Of a stretch of DNA of 64,000 nucleotides, positions 47,754 through 58,658 are shown in pieces; within the stretch, counting starts at the first letter, position 1; every line of letters starts with the position of its first letter. The notes under the pieces are model-generated. The model had not been told where the DNA came from and searched no databases. It worked only from the letters and a program-made list of their open reading frames with translations. The translations under genes were made by a program, and so were the position numbers. Source of the DNA: Vreelandella stevensii S18214 (GTDB lineage Bacteria; Pseudomonadota; Gammaproteobacteria; Pseudomonadales; Halomonadaceae); NCBI RefSeq assembly GCF_000275725.1, contig NZ_AJTS01000041.1, positions 60,058 to 124,057 on the forward strand, given 5' to 3'.

Positions 47754-49436
47754 CTACTTGGTGCGCATCCCTTTGCCCACATTGGGGTCTTTCTCGATAT
47801 TGCGGGTAATCACGTACTGCTGGGCTACCGAGATGATGTTGTTCACCACCCAGTAGATGACCAGACCCGCCGGGAACCACAGGAAGAAGAACGTGAAGAT
47901 AATGGGCAGCATCTTCATGATCTTGGCCTGCATGGGATCCGGAGGCGTCGGGTTGAGCAGCTGCTGAACGTACATCGATACACCCATCAGGATGGGCAGA
48001 ATGAAGTACGGATCTTTCACCGACAGATCCTGGATCCACAGCATGAACGGCGCATGGCGAAGTTCAACGGATTCCAGCAGCATCCAGTACAGCGCGATGA
48101 AGACCGGCATCTGGATGAGGATCGGCAAGCAGCCACCCAGCGGGTTGATCTTCTCTTTCTGGTAGAACTTCATCATCTCTTGAGACATTTTCTGGCGGTC
48201 ATCGCCATAAAGCTCTTTGAGACGCTGCATCTCCGGCCCGAGCTTGCGCATCCGAGCCATGGACTTGTAGGCCTTGGCTGAAAGCGGGAATAGCGCGAGC
48301 TTGACCAGCACGGTCAGCAGAACGATGGACCAGCCCCAGTTGCCGACTACGTCATGAATCTTGTCGAGCAGCCAGAACAGCGGGTTGGCAATGAACCACA
48401 GCCAGCCATAGTCCACGGTCAGACGCAGATTTGGTGCCACCTGCTCCAGGTACTCCTGGACCTTGGGCCCCATGTAGAGGGTAGCTCCCAGAGTGGCTTC
48501 GCCTTCGGCGGCCACGCTGGTCACCGGCCCTGCAAAGGCGGCAACGTTGCGGTTGCTGGAGTCGGTGGTCGCGTAATACAGGTTCTGCTGATTCTGAGCA
48601 GGTGCCCAGGCAGAGACGAAATAGTGCTGAATGATGGCTACCCAGCCACCCTGGGCCTCACGGTTCTCGAACCGACCGCGCTGGATATCATCGAAATCGA
48701 CTTTTTCGTAGCGGGTATCGGGTGACGAGTAGGCAGCCCCCAGATAAGAGCTCATGCCCATGGCGACGCCACTGGAGGGGTCCGGGCTGTTATCGCGAGC
48801 CAGTTGGCCAATGAAACGGGCACTGACAGGTTCATCAGTGTTGTTGGCCAGGTAATAGCTGACATTGACCGCATAGCTGCCGCGCTCGAAGGTCAGACGC
48901 TTGATCACGTCAACGCCGTTGACCTCTGCCGTCAGGTCGACGGTGAGCTCTTGCTCGTCGTTGCCCAGGCGGTATTCGGTGTTTTCAGGCGTAAACGTGA
49001 TGCGGCTTGACTGGCCATCCAGCTGCAGGCCAGAGCGTGCTACGTAGCTGCGCGTGGCGTTATCCGACAGCAACACGTAGTTGCGTTCAGAGTCCAGCGT
49101 CAGCTTGTGCTGTGGCAGAGCGGCATACACGATATCCCCACCAAAGGGGTCGATGCGTACGTCCAGCACATCGGTAGTGACGGCGATGAAGTCACGACTG
49201 GCGGTCGAACTTGGCGAGTCGCTCATGCCTTCATCGATGGCGGCCTGAGGTGCGGAAGTACTGGGAACGGAAAGATCGTCGCTGCCGCCTTCACTCGCAG
49301 GTGCCCCATTGCTTGTCTGGGTCATTTCGGGAGTGGAGTCGTAGCTGGTCTGCCCGTAATCCTGATTCCACTGTACAACCAGTAGGTAGGCAAGCACTGC
49401 CAGTGGAATCAGTAATAAAAGTCGTTTTACGTCCAT
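47754..49436 (-). CDS. yidC: Membrane protein insertase YidC
   Basis: A 560-residue insertase (E. coli 548). An N-terminal TM (about 4-22) precedes a periplasmic beta domain of about 330 residues with an acidic, Ser-rich entry (PSTSAPQAAIDEGMSDSPSS). A conserved C-terminal five-TM core has WSIVLLTVLVKLALFPLSAKAYKSMARMR and GGCLPILIQMPVFIALYWML. It inserts small and multi-span proteins, including AtpE-type subunits. Leftward between rnpA and mnmE, with no yidD before it. Confidence 0.97.
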   Translation of the reverse strand: MDVKRLLLLIPLAVLAYLLVVQWNQDYGQTSYDSTPEMTQTSNGAPASEGGSDDLSVPSTSAPQAAIDEGMSDSPSSTASRDFIAVTTDVLDVRIDPFGGDIVYAALPQHKLTLDSERNYVLLSDNATRSYVARSGLQLDGQSSRITFTPENTEYRLGNDEQELTVDLTAEVNGVDVIKRLTFERGSYAVNVSYYLANNTDEPVSARFIGQLARDNSPDPSSGVAMGMSSYLGAAYSSPDTRYEKVDFDDIQRGRFENREAQGGWVAIIQHYFVSAWAPAQNQQNLYYATTDSSNRNVAAFAGPVTSVAAEGEATLGATLYMGPKVQEYLEQVAPNLRLTVDYGWLWFIANPLFWLLDKIHDVVGNWGWSIVLLTVLVKLALFPLSAKAYKSMARMRKLGPEMQRLKELYGDDRQKMSQEMMKFYQKEKINPLGGCLPILIQMPVFIALYWMLLESVELRHAPFMLWIQDLSVKDPYFILPILMGVSMYVQQLLNPTPPDPMQAKIMKMLPIIFTFFFLWFPAGLVIYWVVNNIISVAQQYVITRNIEKDPNVGKGMRTK

Positions 49437-49508
49437 GAGGGTTCTGCCCGATGGGTGGTGAACATGCTAATGGCGCAGTGTCATTTGCTCGGCCCATGAC
49501 ACACGAAA

Positions 49509-49526
49509 GCCTGCCAAGCGGCAGGC
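49509..49526 (-). other. Short hairpin in the rnpA-yidC gap
   Basis: GCCTGCC (49509-49515) pairs with GGCAGGC (49520-49526) around AAGC, a 7-bp stem. It lies in the 115 bp where yidD is usually found; the gap is too short for that gene. Confidence 0.4.
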
Positions 49527-49551
49527 CGAGGTCGAGCGGCGAGGTGTGTCG

Positions 49552-49953
49552 TCAAGTGTCACGTGTCAGGCCATGTGATGGCGGAGATGTCGATACCGCC
49601 GGAGCCTCGCGCTGAAGCCGTTTCCACATGCCATGCAATTGGCGAGTCAGCGTCTCGTTATCGATCTCCTGAACGCCTCGCTTGGCCATGATCACGATAT
49701 CCACAGCGGGCAAGCGATCCTGACGAAGGCGAACGGATTCTCTAACCAGGCGCTTGAAGCGGTTACGATCCACAGCAAGCTTCACATTTTTCTTGCTGAC
49801 TATCAGACCAATGCGGGGATGTCCCAGGCTGTTCAAGCGCGCTAGCGCCATCATGCCCTTGCCATGGACTTTCAAGTCGGCTTGTTCGAACACGTGACTG
49901 AAATCCCCAGCGTTCAGCAATCGCAAGCACCGGGGAAAGCCTTGAGGCGACAC
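49552..49953 (-). CDS. rnpA: Ribonuclease P protein component
   Basis: About 133 residues from the GTG at 49953 (VSPQGFPRCLRLLNAGDF); a TTG two codons upstream is also open. It shows the RnpA signature LGHPRIGLIVSKKNVKLAVDRNRFKRLVRESVRLRQDRLPAVDIVIMAKRGV, with the RNR motif RNRFKR. With the RNA subunit it matures tRNA 5' ends. Partnered with rpmH just upstream. Confidence 0.94.
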   Translation of the reverse strand: MSPQGFPRCLRLLNAGDFSHVFEQADLKVHGKGMMALARLNSLGHPRIGLIVSKKNVKLAVDRNRFKRLVRESVRLRQDRLPAVDIVIMAKRGVQEIDNETLTRQLHGMWKRLQREAPAVSTSPPSHGLTRDT

Positions 49954-49966
49954 ACGCAATCCGAGA

Positions 49967-50101
49967 TCAGGCGCTCAGACGCTTGCGGCCTTTGGCACGG
50001 CGGCGTGCGATGACGGCACGGCCGTTCTTGGTTGCCATACGAGCACGGAAGCCATGCGCGCGCTTGCGCTTGAGAACGCTGGGTTGAAAAGTGCGTTTCA
50101 T
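49967..50101 (-). CDS. rpmH: 50S ribosomal protein L34
   Basis: 44 codons, [20 protein letters not shown] then [24 protein letters not shown], then TGA. Matches L34 over the full length. It leads the leftward rpmH-rnpA-yidC-mnmE run. The stop is 13 bp before the preferred rnpA start. Confidence 0.98.
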   Translation of the reverse strand: MKRTFQPSVLKRKRAHGFRARMATKNGRAVIARRRAKGRKRLSA

Positions 50102-50634
50102 AACTCGTTATTCCCACGTGGTTTAGGACGGAAATTGAATTCCAGATGACCCGGTCCAGTGAGGAACCAGCCGGGGAGTTTCAATTCAAGACCGGAAATT
50201 GTAGAGACTTCCTGGCCTCGGTGCAATTTTTCCTTGCATGAAAAGCGTGAAAAGGGCAATGGCGACCCGCGATGCCCCGTCAGTCTGACGAACGTCGATG
50301 ACACTACTATTACTAATGGGTTTACTTAAACCTGTTGTTATTAATAGTGGGGATACTAATTGTGGATAACTCATTTATCTCTATTTTTATCAAACTCTTA
50401 AAATGATAAAAAATCTGTGGGTAACTGGCTGTAAAGTGGCGTAAAAGCTGTGATTTATGTGTGATTAACGCAGCACAACTAAGCAGTATGCGGTTTTGTA
50501 CCCATGCCGTCCGCTGCTTTTCCTAAGCCCTCATGGACATTTGTCCACAGGGGAAAAAGAGCCCCGAGTGCATGTGGATAACCGTTTCGTTGGGCGCTAC
50601 AATGGTCGGCCGTTTTCAATCGATGGTGAGATGA
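50102..50634. other. oriC candidate 2 and dnaA promoter region
   Basis: 533 bp without a gene between divergent rpmH and dnaA. DnaA boxes are at 50361-50369 (perfect, minus), 50416-50424 (TTACCCACA, minus), 50541-50549 (TTGTCCACA) and 50573-50581 (perfect, minus). The line 50341-50400 has 16 G+C of 60 (27%). In Pseudomonas oriC is at the equivalent place. Two perfect boxes plus AT-rich DNA support an origin or a strong DnaA-controlled promoter. Confidence 0.6.
50575..50603 (+). promoter_or_regulatory. Predicted dnaA promoter overlapped by a DnaA box
   Basis: A -10-like TACAAT (50598-50603) sits 17 bp after TGGATA (50575-50580), and the perfect DnaA box 50573-50581 covers that -35. This would let DnaA repress its own gene, as in many gammaproteobacteria. 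The -35 is weak, so this is inferred. Confidence 0.4.
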
Positions 50635-52104
50635 GTGTCACTCGCGCTTTGGCAACAGTGCCTGGACTACCTGCAGGACGAACTGAATTCGCAACAGTTC
50701 AATACCTGGATACGTCCGCTGCAGGCAGAAGAAGGAGAGTCCAACGAGCTTCGCTTGTTGGCGCCGAACCGCTTCGTGCGCGATTGGGTGAGCGATAAAT
50801 ATGCCAAGCGAATCAGTGAACTGATGCGCGAGCTTGCCCCTTCCAAACCTCCCAAGGTCAGCCTTACCGTGGGTAGTCGTCGCACCTCGGCAGCTGCGCC
50901 ACAGCCTAGAGAGCTGGGTAATCCCGTCTCCGCATCGCCTGCCCAGGCACCTGCTCCCGCCGTCCATACTCCGCCCCGCGGTGAAGTGGGCGATGAGCGT
51001 GAGATCGAGCAGTTGCGCGAAGAGCCGGGCGCTGGCCGACGCGGCAACGAGCGCCAGGTACAGGTAGAAGGTAGCCTGAAGCACAGCAGCGGCCTGAATC
51101 CCAACTTCACCTTTGATACATTCGTGGAAGGTAAATCGAACCAGTTGGCGCGTGCGGCCTCTCGGCAGGTATCCGAAAATCCGGGTGGGGCCTATAACCC
51201 GCTGTTCCTCTACGGGGGTGTAGGCCTGGGTAAAACCCACTTGATGCATGCCGTGGGCAATGCCTTGGCAGGTAGGCGGGAAAACGCCCGAGTGGTGTAT
51301 CTGCACTCCGAGCGCTTCGTGGCGGATATGGTGAAGGCGCTTCAGCTCAACGCCATCAATGACTTCAAGCGTTTTTATCGCAGTGTCGATGCCTTGTTGA
51401 TCGATGATATTCAATTCTTTGCTGGCAAGGAGCGCTCCCAGGAGGAGTTTTTCCATACCTTCAACGCCTTGTTGGAAGGTGGCCAGCAGATGATCCTGAC
51501 CTCGGATCGCTACCCCAAAGAGATCAGTGGCGTCGAAGAGCGTCTGAAGTCGCGGTTCGGTTGGGGCTTGACGGTGGCCATCGAGCCGCCTGAGCTGGAG
51601 ACGCGGGTCGCGATCCTGATGAAGAAAGCCGACCAGGCCAAGGTCGAGTTACCGCATGATGCAGCCTTCTTCATCGCTCAGAAAATACGTTCCAACGTGC
51701 GCGAGCTGGAAGGGGCGCTCAAAAAGGTCATTGCCGACTCCCACTTCATGGGCAAGCCGATCACCCAGGACTTCATCCGTGAGTCGTTGAAGGACCTGTT
51801 GGCGCTTCAAGACAAGCAGGTGGGGGTGGATAATATTCAGCGCACGGTGGCTGAGTATTACAAGATCAAGGTGGCGGACCTGCTCTCCAAGCGACGCTCT
51901 CGTTCGGTGGCGCGTCCACGGCAGGTGGCCATGGCGCTGGCCAAGGAGTTGACCAATCACAGCCTGCCGGAAATTGGTGATGCCTTTGGTGGGCGCGACC
52001 ATACGACGGTATTGCACGCTTGTCGTAAAGTGAAGGCGTTGCAGGAAGAGAGTGCAGATATTCGCGAGGACTACAAGAACCTCCTGCGCCTGCTGACCAG
52101 TTAA
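50635..52104 (+). CDS. dnaA: Chromosomal replication initiator DnaA
   Basis: A 489-residue initiator with a GTG start ([27 protein letters not shown]), as in E. coli. Domain I is 1-85, a variable Pro/Ala-rich linker follows (about 85-145), the AAA+ domain has GGVGLGKT (194-201) and [13 protein letters not shown], and the C-terminal helix-turn-helix carries [36 protein letters not shown]. It binds the DnaA boxes at both candidate origins. 55 bp before dnaN. Confidence 0.98.
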   Translation: MSLALWQQCLDYLQDELNSQQFNTWIRPLQAEEGESNELRLLAPNRFVRDWVSDKYAKRISELMRELAPSKPPKVSLTVGSRRTSAAAPQPRELGNPVSASPAQAPAPAVHTPPRGEVGDEREIEQLREEPGAGRRGNERQVQVEGSLKHSSGLNPNFTFDTFVEGKSNQLARAASRQVSENPGGAYNPLFLYGGVGLGKTHLMHAVGNALAGRRENARVVYLHSERFVADMVKALQLNAINDFKRFYRSVDALLIDDIQFFAGKERSQEEFFHTFNALLEGGQQMILTSDRYPKEISGVEERLKSRFGWGLTVAIEPPELETRVAILMKKADQAKVELPHDAAFFIAQKIRSNVRELEGALKKVIADSHFMGKPITQDFIRESLKDLLALQDKQVGVDNIQRTVAEYYKIKVADLLSKRRSRSVARPRQVAMALAKELTNHSLPEIGDAFGGRDHTTVLHACRKVKALQEESADIREDYKNLLRLLTS

Positions 52105-52159
52105 CCCATTATGTCGGCCTGCTGCGGTGGGCCTTTCAGGATAGAAAACCGGAGTTTCG

Positions 52160-53263
52160 ATGAAATTTACCATTTCCCGAGAGGCGCTGCTTCGCCCGCT
52201 GACTCTGGTGGCGGGGGTCGTAGAACGGCGCCAAACGCTGCCTGTGCTGTCGAACGTCTTGATCCAGGTCGAAGGCGACCAGGTAGCGCTGACCGGTACC
52301 GACCTGGAAGTCGAGCTGGTAGGGCGTACTGTGGCCAGTCAGGTGGACCAGCCAGGCGCGGCAACGGTACCTGCGCGCAAGCTGATGGATATCTGCAAGT
52401 CATTGCCGGATCAGTCGGATATTCAACTGGCTGTGGAGGACGGGCGGGCCGTATTACGTAGTGGCCGTTCACGCTTTACACTTTCTACACTTCCGGTTGC
52501 CGAGTTTCCCAACATCGAGGATGCCGACGGCAGCCAGGAGCTCAGCGTACCGCGTGGTACGTTGAAGCACCTGATCGAGTCGACATCCTTCGCCATGGCC
52601 CAGCAGGACGTGCGCTACTACCTGAATGGCATGCTGCTGGAGATTCAGAGCAACCTGCTGCGCACGGTGGCCACCGATGGGCATCGGCTGGCCATGTGCT
52701 CACGCCCGGTAGAAGTGGCCGTCAGCCAGGCGCAGAAACTGATCGTGCCGCGCAAGGGTATTCTGGAGTTGTCTCGCTTGCTTGACGACAGTGACGAGCC
52801 AGTAAGCCTGACGTTGGGCGCGACCCATGTGCGTGCCCACACGGGTGATTTTACGTTCACGTCCAAGCTGATTGACGGCAAATTCCCGGACTACGAGCGT
52901 GTCGTGCCGCGCAATGGTGACAAGGTGCTGATTGCCGAGCGCGCGGAGTTGCGCCAGGTGCTGTCGCGGACCGCCATCCTCTCCAACGAGAAGTACCGTG
53001 GCGTACGTCTCTATCTGGAAGAGGGCAACCTCAAGGTGATGGCCAACAACCCGGAACAGGAAGAAGCCGAGGAGAACGTTGCCGTCGAATACAATGGCAG
53101 CGCCATGGAGGTCGGCTTCAACGTTGGCTATCTGGTAGATGTGCTTTCCGTATTGGACGAGGATCGCGTCCAGATGACGCTGGCTGACCCCAACAGCAGT
53201 GCGCTGCTGGAAGAGCCAGGTGGCGGTGATGCGTTGTACGTCGTTATGCCCATGCGTCTGTAA
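52160..53263 (+). CDS. dnaN: DNA polymerase III beta sliding clamp
   Basis: A 367-residue clamp (E. coli 366) in three repeated domains. It begins MKFTISREALLRPLTLVAGVVERRQTLPVLSNVL and ends ALYVVMPMRL, the family signature. It tethers polymerases and binds RecF-adjacent factors. A terminator follows before recF. Confidence 0.98.
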   Translation: MKFTISREALLRPLTLVAGVVERRQTLPVLSNVLIQVEGDQVALTGTDLEVELVGRTVASQVDQPGAATVPARKLMDICKSLPDQSDIQLAVEDGRAVLRSGRSRFTLSTLPVAEFPNIEDADGSQELSVPRGTLKHLIESTSFAMAQQDVRYYLNGMLLEIQSNLLRTVATDGHRLAMCSRPVEVAVSQAQKLIVPRKGILELSRLLDDSDEPVSLTLGATHVRAHTGDFTFTSKLIDGKFPDYERVVPRNGDKVLIAERAELRQVLSRTAILSNEKYRGVRLYLEEGNLKVMANNPEQEEAEENVAVEYNGSAMEVGFNVGYLVDVLSVLDEDRVQMTLADPNSSALLEEPGGGDALYVVMPMRL

Positions 53264-53286
53264 ACGGCAGCAGGACGTTATCTATG

Positions 53287-53317
53287 ACGGCGCTTCTGGC
53301 TTCAGAAGCGCCGTTTT
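53287..53317 (+). terminator. Rho-independent terminator between dnaN and recF
   Basis: ACGGCGCTTCTG (53287-53298) pairs with CAGAAGCGCCGT (53303-53314) around GCTT, followed by TTTT. A 12-bp perfect stem. It suggests recF-gyrB needs its own or read-through transcription. Confidence 0.88.
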
Positions 53318-53365
53318 CACGTGTGCTGGACGGCAATCAATGGTCTTGAAGAGTGACATCGACGC

Positions 53366-54469
53366 ATGAGCATCAAGGAGCTTACTTTCCACGGCCTGCG
53401 TAATCTGGCCCCTACCACCTTGCAGCCATCGCCGCGCATCAATGTGCTGCACGGCGATAATGGCAGTGGCAAGACCAGCCTTCTGGAAGGTATTCATGTG
53501 CTGGGTATGGGGCGTTCCTTTCGAACCCGTCAGCTCAAACATGCCATCCAGACGGATGCCCCGTATATGGCCCTGCATGGCCGTTTGGCAGGCGACCCTG
53601 AGGTTACCCTGGGGGTCAGGCGATTACGCACTCAGCGCGAGCTGGAGCTGCGCTTGAGAGGGGAGAAGGGGGTGCGCTTGGCCGAGCTCGTGGAGGCGAT
53701 GCCCCTACAGCTCATCAATCCCGATGCCTTCAGGCTGCTGGAGGGCTCTCCTGCCGGGCGCAGAGAGTTTCTCGACTGGGGAGTGTTTCACGTGAAACAT
53801 CATTTCCTGGATGCCTGGCGAAGAACGCGCCGCGCAGTGAAACATCGGAATGCCCTACTCAGGCGTGGTAGAATGGTAGCTAATGAGCTGGTTGTTTGGG
53901 AGCAAGAGCTTGCACAGTGGGGCGAAGAGATGGATCGGCTTCGCCTTGAGTGGTTTAGCCAGTTCTTGCCCATGTTCGAAGAAACGCTGCATAAATTGCT
54001 GCCACTACCCGGTTTGACGCTGCGCTATGCCCGGGGTTGGGACAAGCAGCGCTCTCTGGCGGAAGTGCTGAGGGATAGCCGCGAGACGGATCAGCAGATG
54101 GGGTTTACCCAGCAGGGCCCCCAGAGGGCTGACCTGCGTATTCGACTGAACAAGCAGCCCGCCGTTGAGGTGCTTTCCAGAGGCCAGCAGAAGTTGGTCG
54201 TCAGTGCGCTGAAGCTAGCCCAGGGGCGGCTTCTGGAAAGCACTACACAGCGGCACTGTATCTATCTGATTGATGATTTACCTGCGGAGCTGGATGACAG
54301 GCACCGCCATCAATTTTGCCATTTACTGGAAGAAATGCAGTGTCAGGCCTTTATTACCAGCGTTGAAGCCACGGCTCTAAGGAATAGTTGGCAACCCGGC
54401 ACGGATATTAAAATGTTTCACGTGAAACATATACCGGCTGGATGGAGTCAACTGGAGCCGGAAGGCTAA
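53366..54469 (+). CDS. recF: DNA replication and repair protein RecF
   Basis: A 367-residue ATPase of the SMC/ABC clan. Walker A is GDNGSGKTSLLEGIH (about 31-45), the signature is LSRGQQKLVVSALKLAQG and Walker B is YLIDDLPAELDD. It helps load RecA on gaps with RecOR. Unusually, two perfect parS sites lie inside the gene in frame, each coding Phe-His-Val-Lys-His (FHVKH). Start ATG 53366; the ribosome site is weak. Confidence 0.96.
   Translation: MSIKELTFHGLRNLAPTTLQPSPRINVLHGDNGSGKTSLLEGIHVLGMGRSFRTRQLKHAIQTDAPYMALHGRLAGDPEVTLGVRRLRTQRELELRLRGEKGVRLAELVEAMPLQLINPDAFRLLEGSPAGRREFLDWGVFHVKHHFLDAWRRTRRAVKHRNALLRRGRMVANELVVWEQELAQWGEEMDRLRLEWFSQFLPMFEETLHKLLPLPGLTLRYARGWDKQRSLAEVLRDSRETDQQMGFTQQGPQRADLRIRLNKQPAVEVLSRGQQKLVVSALKLAQGRLLESTTQRHCIYLIDDLPAELDDRHRHQFCHLLEEMQCQAFITSVEATALRNSWQPGTDIKMFHVKHIPAGWSQLEPEG
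53784..53799. other. parS site 1 (inside recF)
   Basis: TGTTTCACGTGAAACA, a perfect 16-bp palindrome identical to the bacterial parS consensus. In the reading frame it encodes part of VFHVKHH. Target of ParB. Confidence 0.93.
54414..54429. other. parS site 2 (inside recF)
   Basis: A second perfect 16-bp parS palindrome, 630 bp after site 1, coding the same FHVKH near the RecF C-terminus (MFHVKHIP). Confidence 0.93.
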
Positions 54470-56929
<2,460 letters not shown>

Positions 56930-56967
56930 CGCTGTACTCCATCAGCTAGCGGTCGTTAATGAAAGAT

Positions 56968-56983
56968 GTTTCACGTGAAACAT
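56968..56983. other. parS site 3 (gyrB-gmhB gap)
   Basis: A third perfect 16-bp parS palindrome, TGTTTCACGTGAAACA, 38 bp past the gyrB stop and 7 bp before a terminator stem. Confidence 0.93.
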
Positions 56984-56990
56984 TGAATAA

Positions 56991-57029
56991 AAAAAGCCGC
57001 AGTGGGCATCGCCCTCTGCGGCTTTTTTG
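56991..57029. terminator. Bidirectional terminator between gyrB and gmhB
   Basis: AAAAAAGCCGCAG (56991-57003) pairs with CTGCGGCTTTTTT (57017-57029); inside, GGGC and GCCC pair past one T-T mismatch. T-runs on both strands serve both convergent genes. Confidence 0.93.
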
Positions 57030-57084
57030 TATGAGACTGTTATAAGAGACAGGAATGTGATCAGATTTGGCGCTTAACTCACAT

Positions 57085-57678
57085 TCAGCCACGCCGTGGG
57101 TGAGTATCCAGTGCACCGGCTAACAACTGGTCAACGAATTCAGCAAGGTCATTGACGACCAGCGTGTGTTCCAGGCCCACACTTTTGGCTAGCGTTCTCT
57201 CACCTTTGCCTGTCTTTACCAGCACACTTTGGCAACCTACCGCCTCTCCGGCCTGCAGATCTCGCAGGCTGTCACCTACCATCCAGCTACCCCCTAGGTG
57301 ATCCAGGCCAAGTGCCTGCTGTATTTGCGTCAGTAGGCCGGGCAACGGTTTTCGGCAGGTGCAGTCATCTTGCGGCCCATGGGGGCAATATGCGATGTGC
57401 GCAATCTGGCCACCTTCGGCTTCTACCAAGGTGCTCATGTGATGGTGCATGGCTGACAGGGTGGCTTCATCGTAATAGCCCCGTGCAATGCCTGATTGGT
57501 TGGTGGCTACCGCCACCGTAAAGCCAGCCTGTGAAAGCCGAGCAATGGCCGTAATGGAGGCAGGGTAGGGCACCCACTCCGCCAGGGACTTGATGTAGTC
57601 ATCCGAGTCGTGATTGATGACGCCATCTCGGTCAAGAATCACGAGCCGGTCTGGCATCAGAGAAGTCGTCGAGGGCAT
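57085..57678 (-). CDS. gmhB: D-glycero-beta-D-manno-heptose 1,7-bisphosphate 7-phosphatase
   Basis: A 197-residue HAD-superfamily phosphatase for ADP-heptose, used in LPS core. The DxD motif is VILDRDGVIN (D16, D18), the TNQSG motif II is present, and the Zn-binding loop has CPHGPQDDCTCRKP. A start at Met8 is also possible; ATG 57678 has AGGA upstream. It follows the kinase-like gene by 7 bp, and the other ADP-heptose gene hldD is 4 kb away. Confidence 0.93.
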   Translation of the reverse strand: MPSTTSLMPDRLVILDRDGVINHDSDDYIKSLAEWVPYPASITAIARLSQAGFTVAVATNQSGIARGYYDEATLSAMHHHMSTLVEAEGGQIAHIAYCPHGPQDDCTCRKPLPGLLTQIQQALGLDHLGGSWMVGDSLRDLQAGEAVGCQSVLVKTGKGERTLAKSVGLEHTLVVNDLAEFVDQLLAGALDTHPRRG

Positions 57679-57685
57679 GAAAGTC

Positions 57686-58483
57686 CTATTTGCTGCGTAG
57701 GTGCTGATTCAGTAGCGCCAGGGCATGCAGGGTATGGGCAATCTTTTTGCCATCGCTGCCAAAGCGCTGGAAAGGAATTTTCTGGAGACGCTGCAGGCGC
57801 GGCAAGGTCGCCAGAAAGCGTTCGCGTACATCGTCGCGGGTGGCCTGCAGGCCGTCCATCAGGGCTGCGGTCAGGCGTTCACGATGAAGTGGTCGTTTGC
57901 TCAGCTTGCCATAGAGAGAAAAGATGAAACAGTGCCAGTCACGCACCATGCAGTCGGTGAGTTCGTGTACCTGGCCTGGGTCCGTTTCGAAATCGATGAA
58001 CACGACCCCATCCTTGTTGACCAGTATGTTGCGTGCAAAGGCCTCGCTAAGATAGCAGCTGCGCTCATGCACATCATTGAGCGCTGAAATACCAAGGTTT
58101 AACAATTGGTCGATTTCGCCTGGTGTTTGCGCCTGGGTCAATTTCTCCAGCAGCGTGGCTGCGGGCTCATCCTCACTGCCCGCATCGGCCAGCAACAGGG
58201 CATCGGGGGTTTCTGCCAGAATAGTCGGTACGGCGATGCCTGCGGCAGACAGCGCTTTAATACGGCTGGCTTCCAGCGCCACGCTCTCCTGGCCGCCCAG
58301 GTTGGGCACCGGCTTGAGTGCTTCGATGTTCAGCCACCGTGCCATCAAGGTCAGCGGCAGGTAAGCCAGCCGTGAGTTACGTTTGGCGGCTTTTTTCAGC
58401 CAGACCTTTCGCCCTGCCAGCTCATAGGATGCCATGTTGGACTGCTGCTGAGGCAAGGTGTCGAAAAGAAACATATCGTACAT
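57686..58483 (-). CDS. Divergent kinase-like protein (RIO/Kdo-kinase fold)
   Basis: About 265 residues from ATG 58483 with AGGGAG upstream. It resembles a small kinase fold: VWLKKA (K30/31) as the VAIK lysine, E72 in VALEASRI, and a catalytic-loop region YLSEAFARNILV. There the usual HxD is replaced by L-S-E (E147); N152 and D164 (VFIDFETDPG) keep their spacing. This suggests either a degenerate or an atypical kinase. Its place beside gmhB suggests a role in LPS or lipid phosphorylation, but that is only context. Could also be an APH/WaaP relative. Confidence 0.6.
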   Translation of the reverse strand: MYDMFLFDTLPQQQSNMASYELAGRKVWLKKAAKRNSRLAYLPLTLMARWLNIEALKPVPNLGGQESVALEASRIKALSAAGIAVPTILAETPDALLLADAGSEDEPAATLLEKLTQAQTPGEIDQLLNLGISALNDVHERSCYLSEAFARNILVNKDGVVFIDFETDPGQVHELTDCMVRDWHCFIFSLYGKLSKRPLHRERLTAALMDGLQATRDDVRERFLATLPRLQRLQKIPFQRFGSDGKKIAHTLHALALLNQHLRSK

Positions 58484-58658
58484 GGCCAACTCCCTTGACA
58501 GCGTAAGTGCATGGCCGCCCGGTATGTCAGACGCAGCGGCAATTGAAATGTTTCATTAATTTTATCTTGATGTTTCACGTGAAACAAAAGCTTCATTGAA
58601 AACATTCAGCAAAAACCCGGCCACCAGGGCCGGGTTGCATGCGTTTACAAGGAGAGGC
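58484..58658. other. parS-bearing gap
   Basis: 175 bp between the kinase-like gene and glyS. It contains parS site 4 and a half-site (AAATGTTTCATT near 58546). Nothing else recognised. Confidence 0.5.
58571..58586. other. parS site 4 (kinase-like gene/glyS gap)
   Basis: A fourth perfect 16-bp parS palindrome, TGTTTCACGTGAAACA, 73 bp from the glyS stop. Confidence 0.93.
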
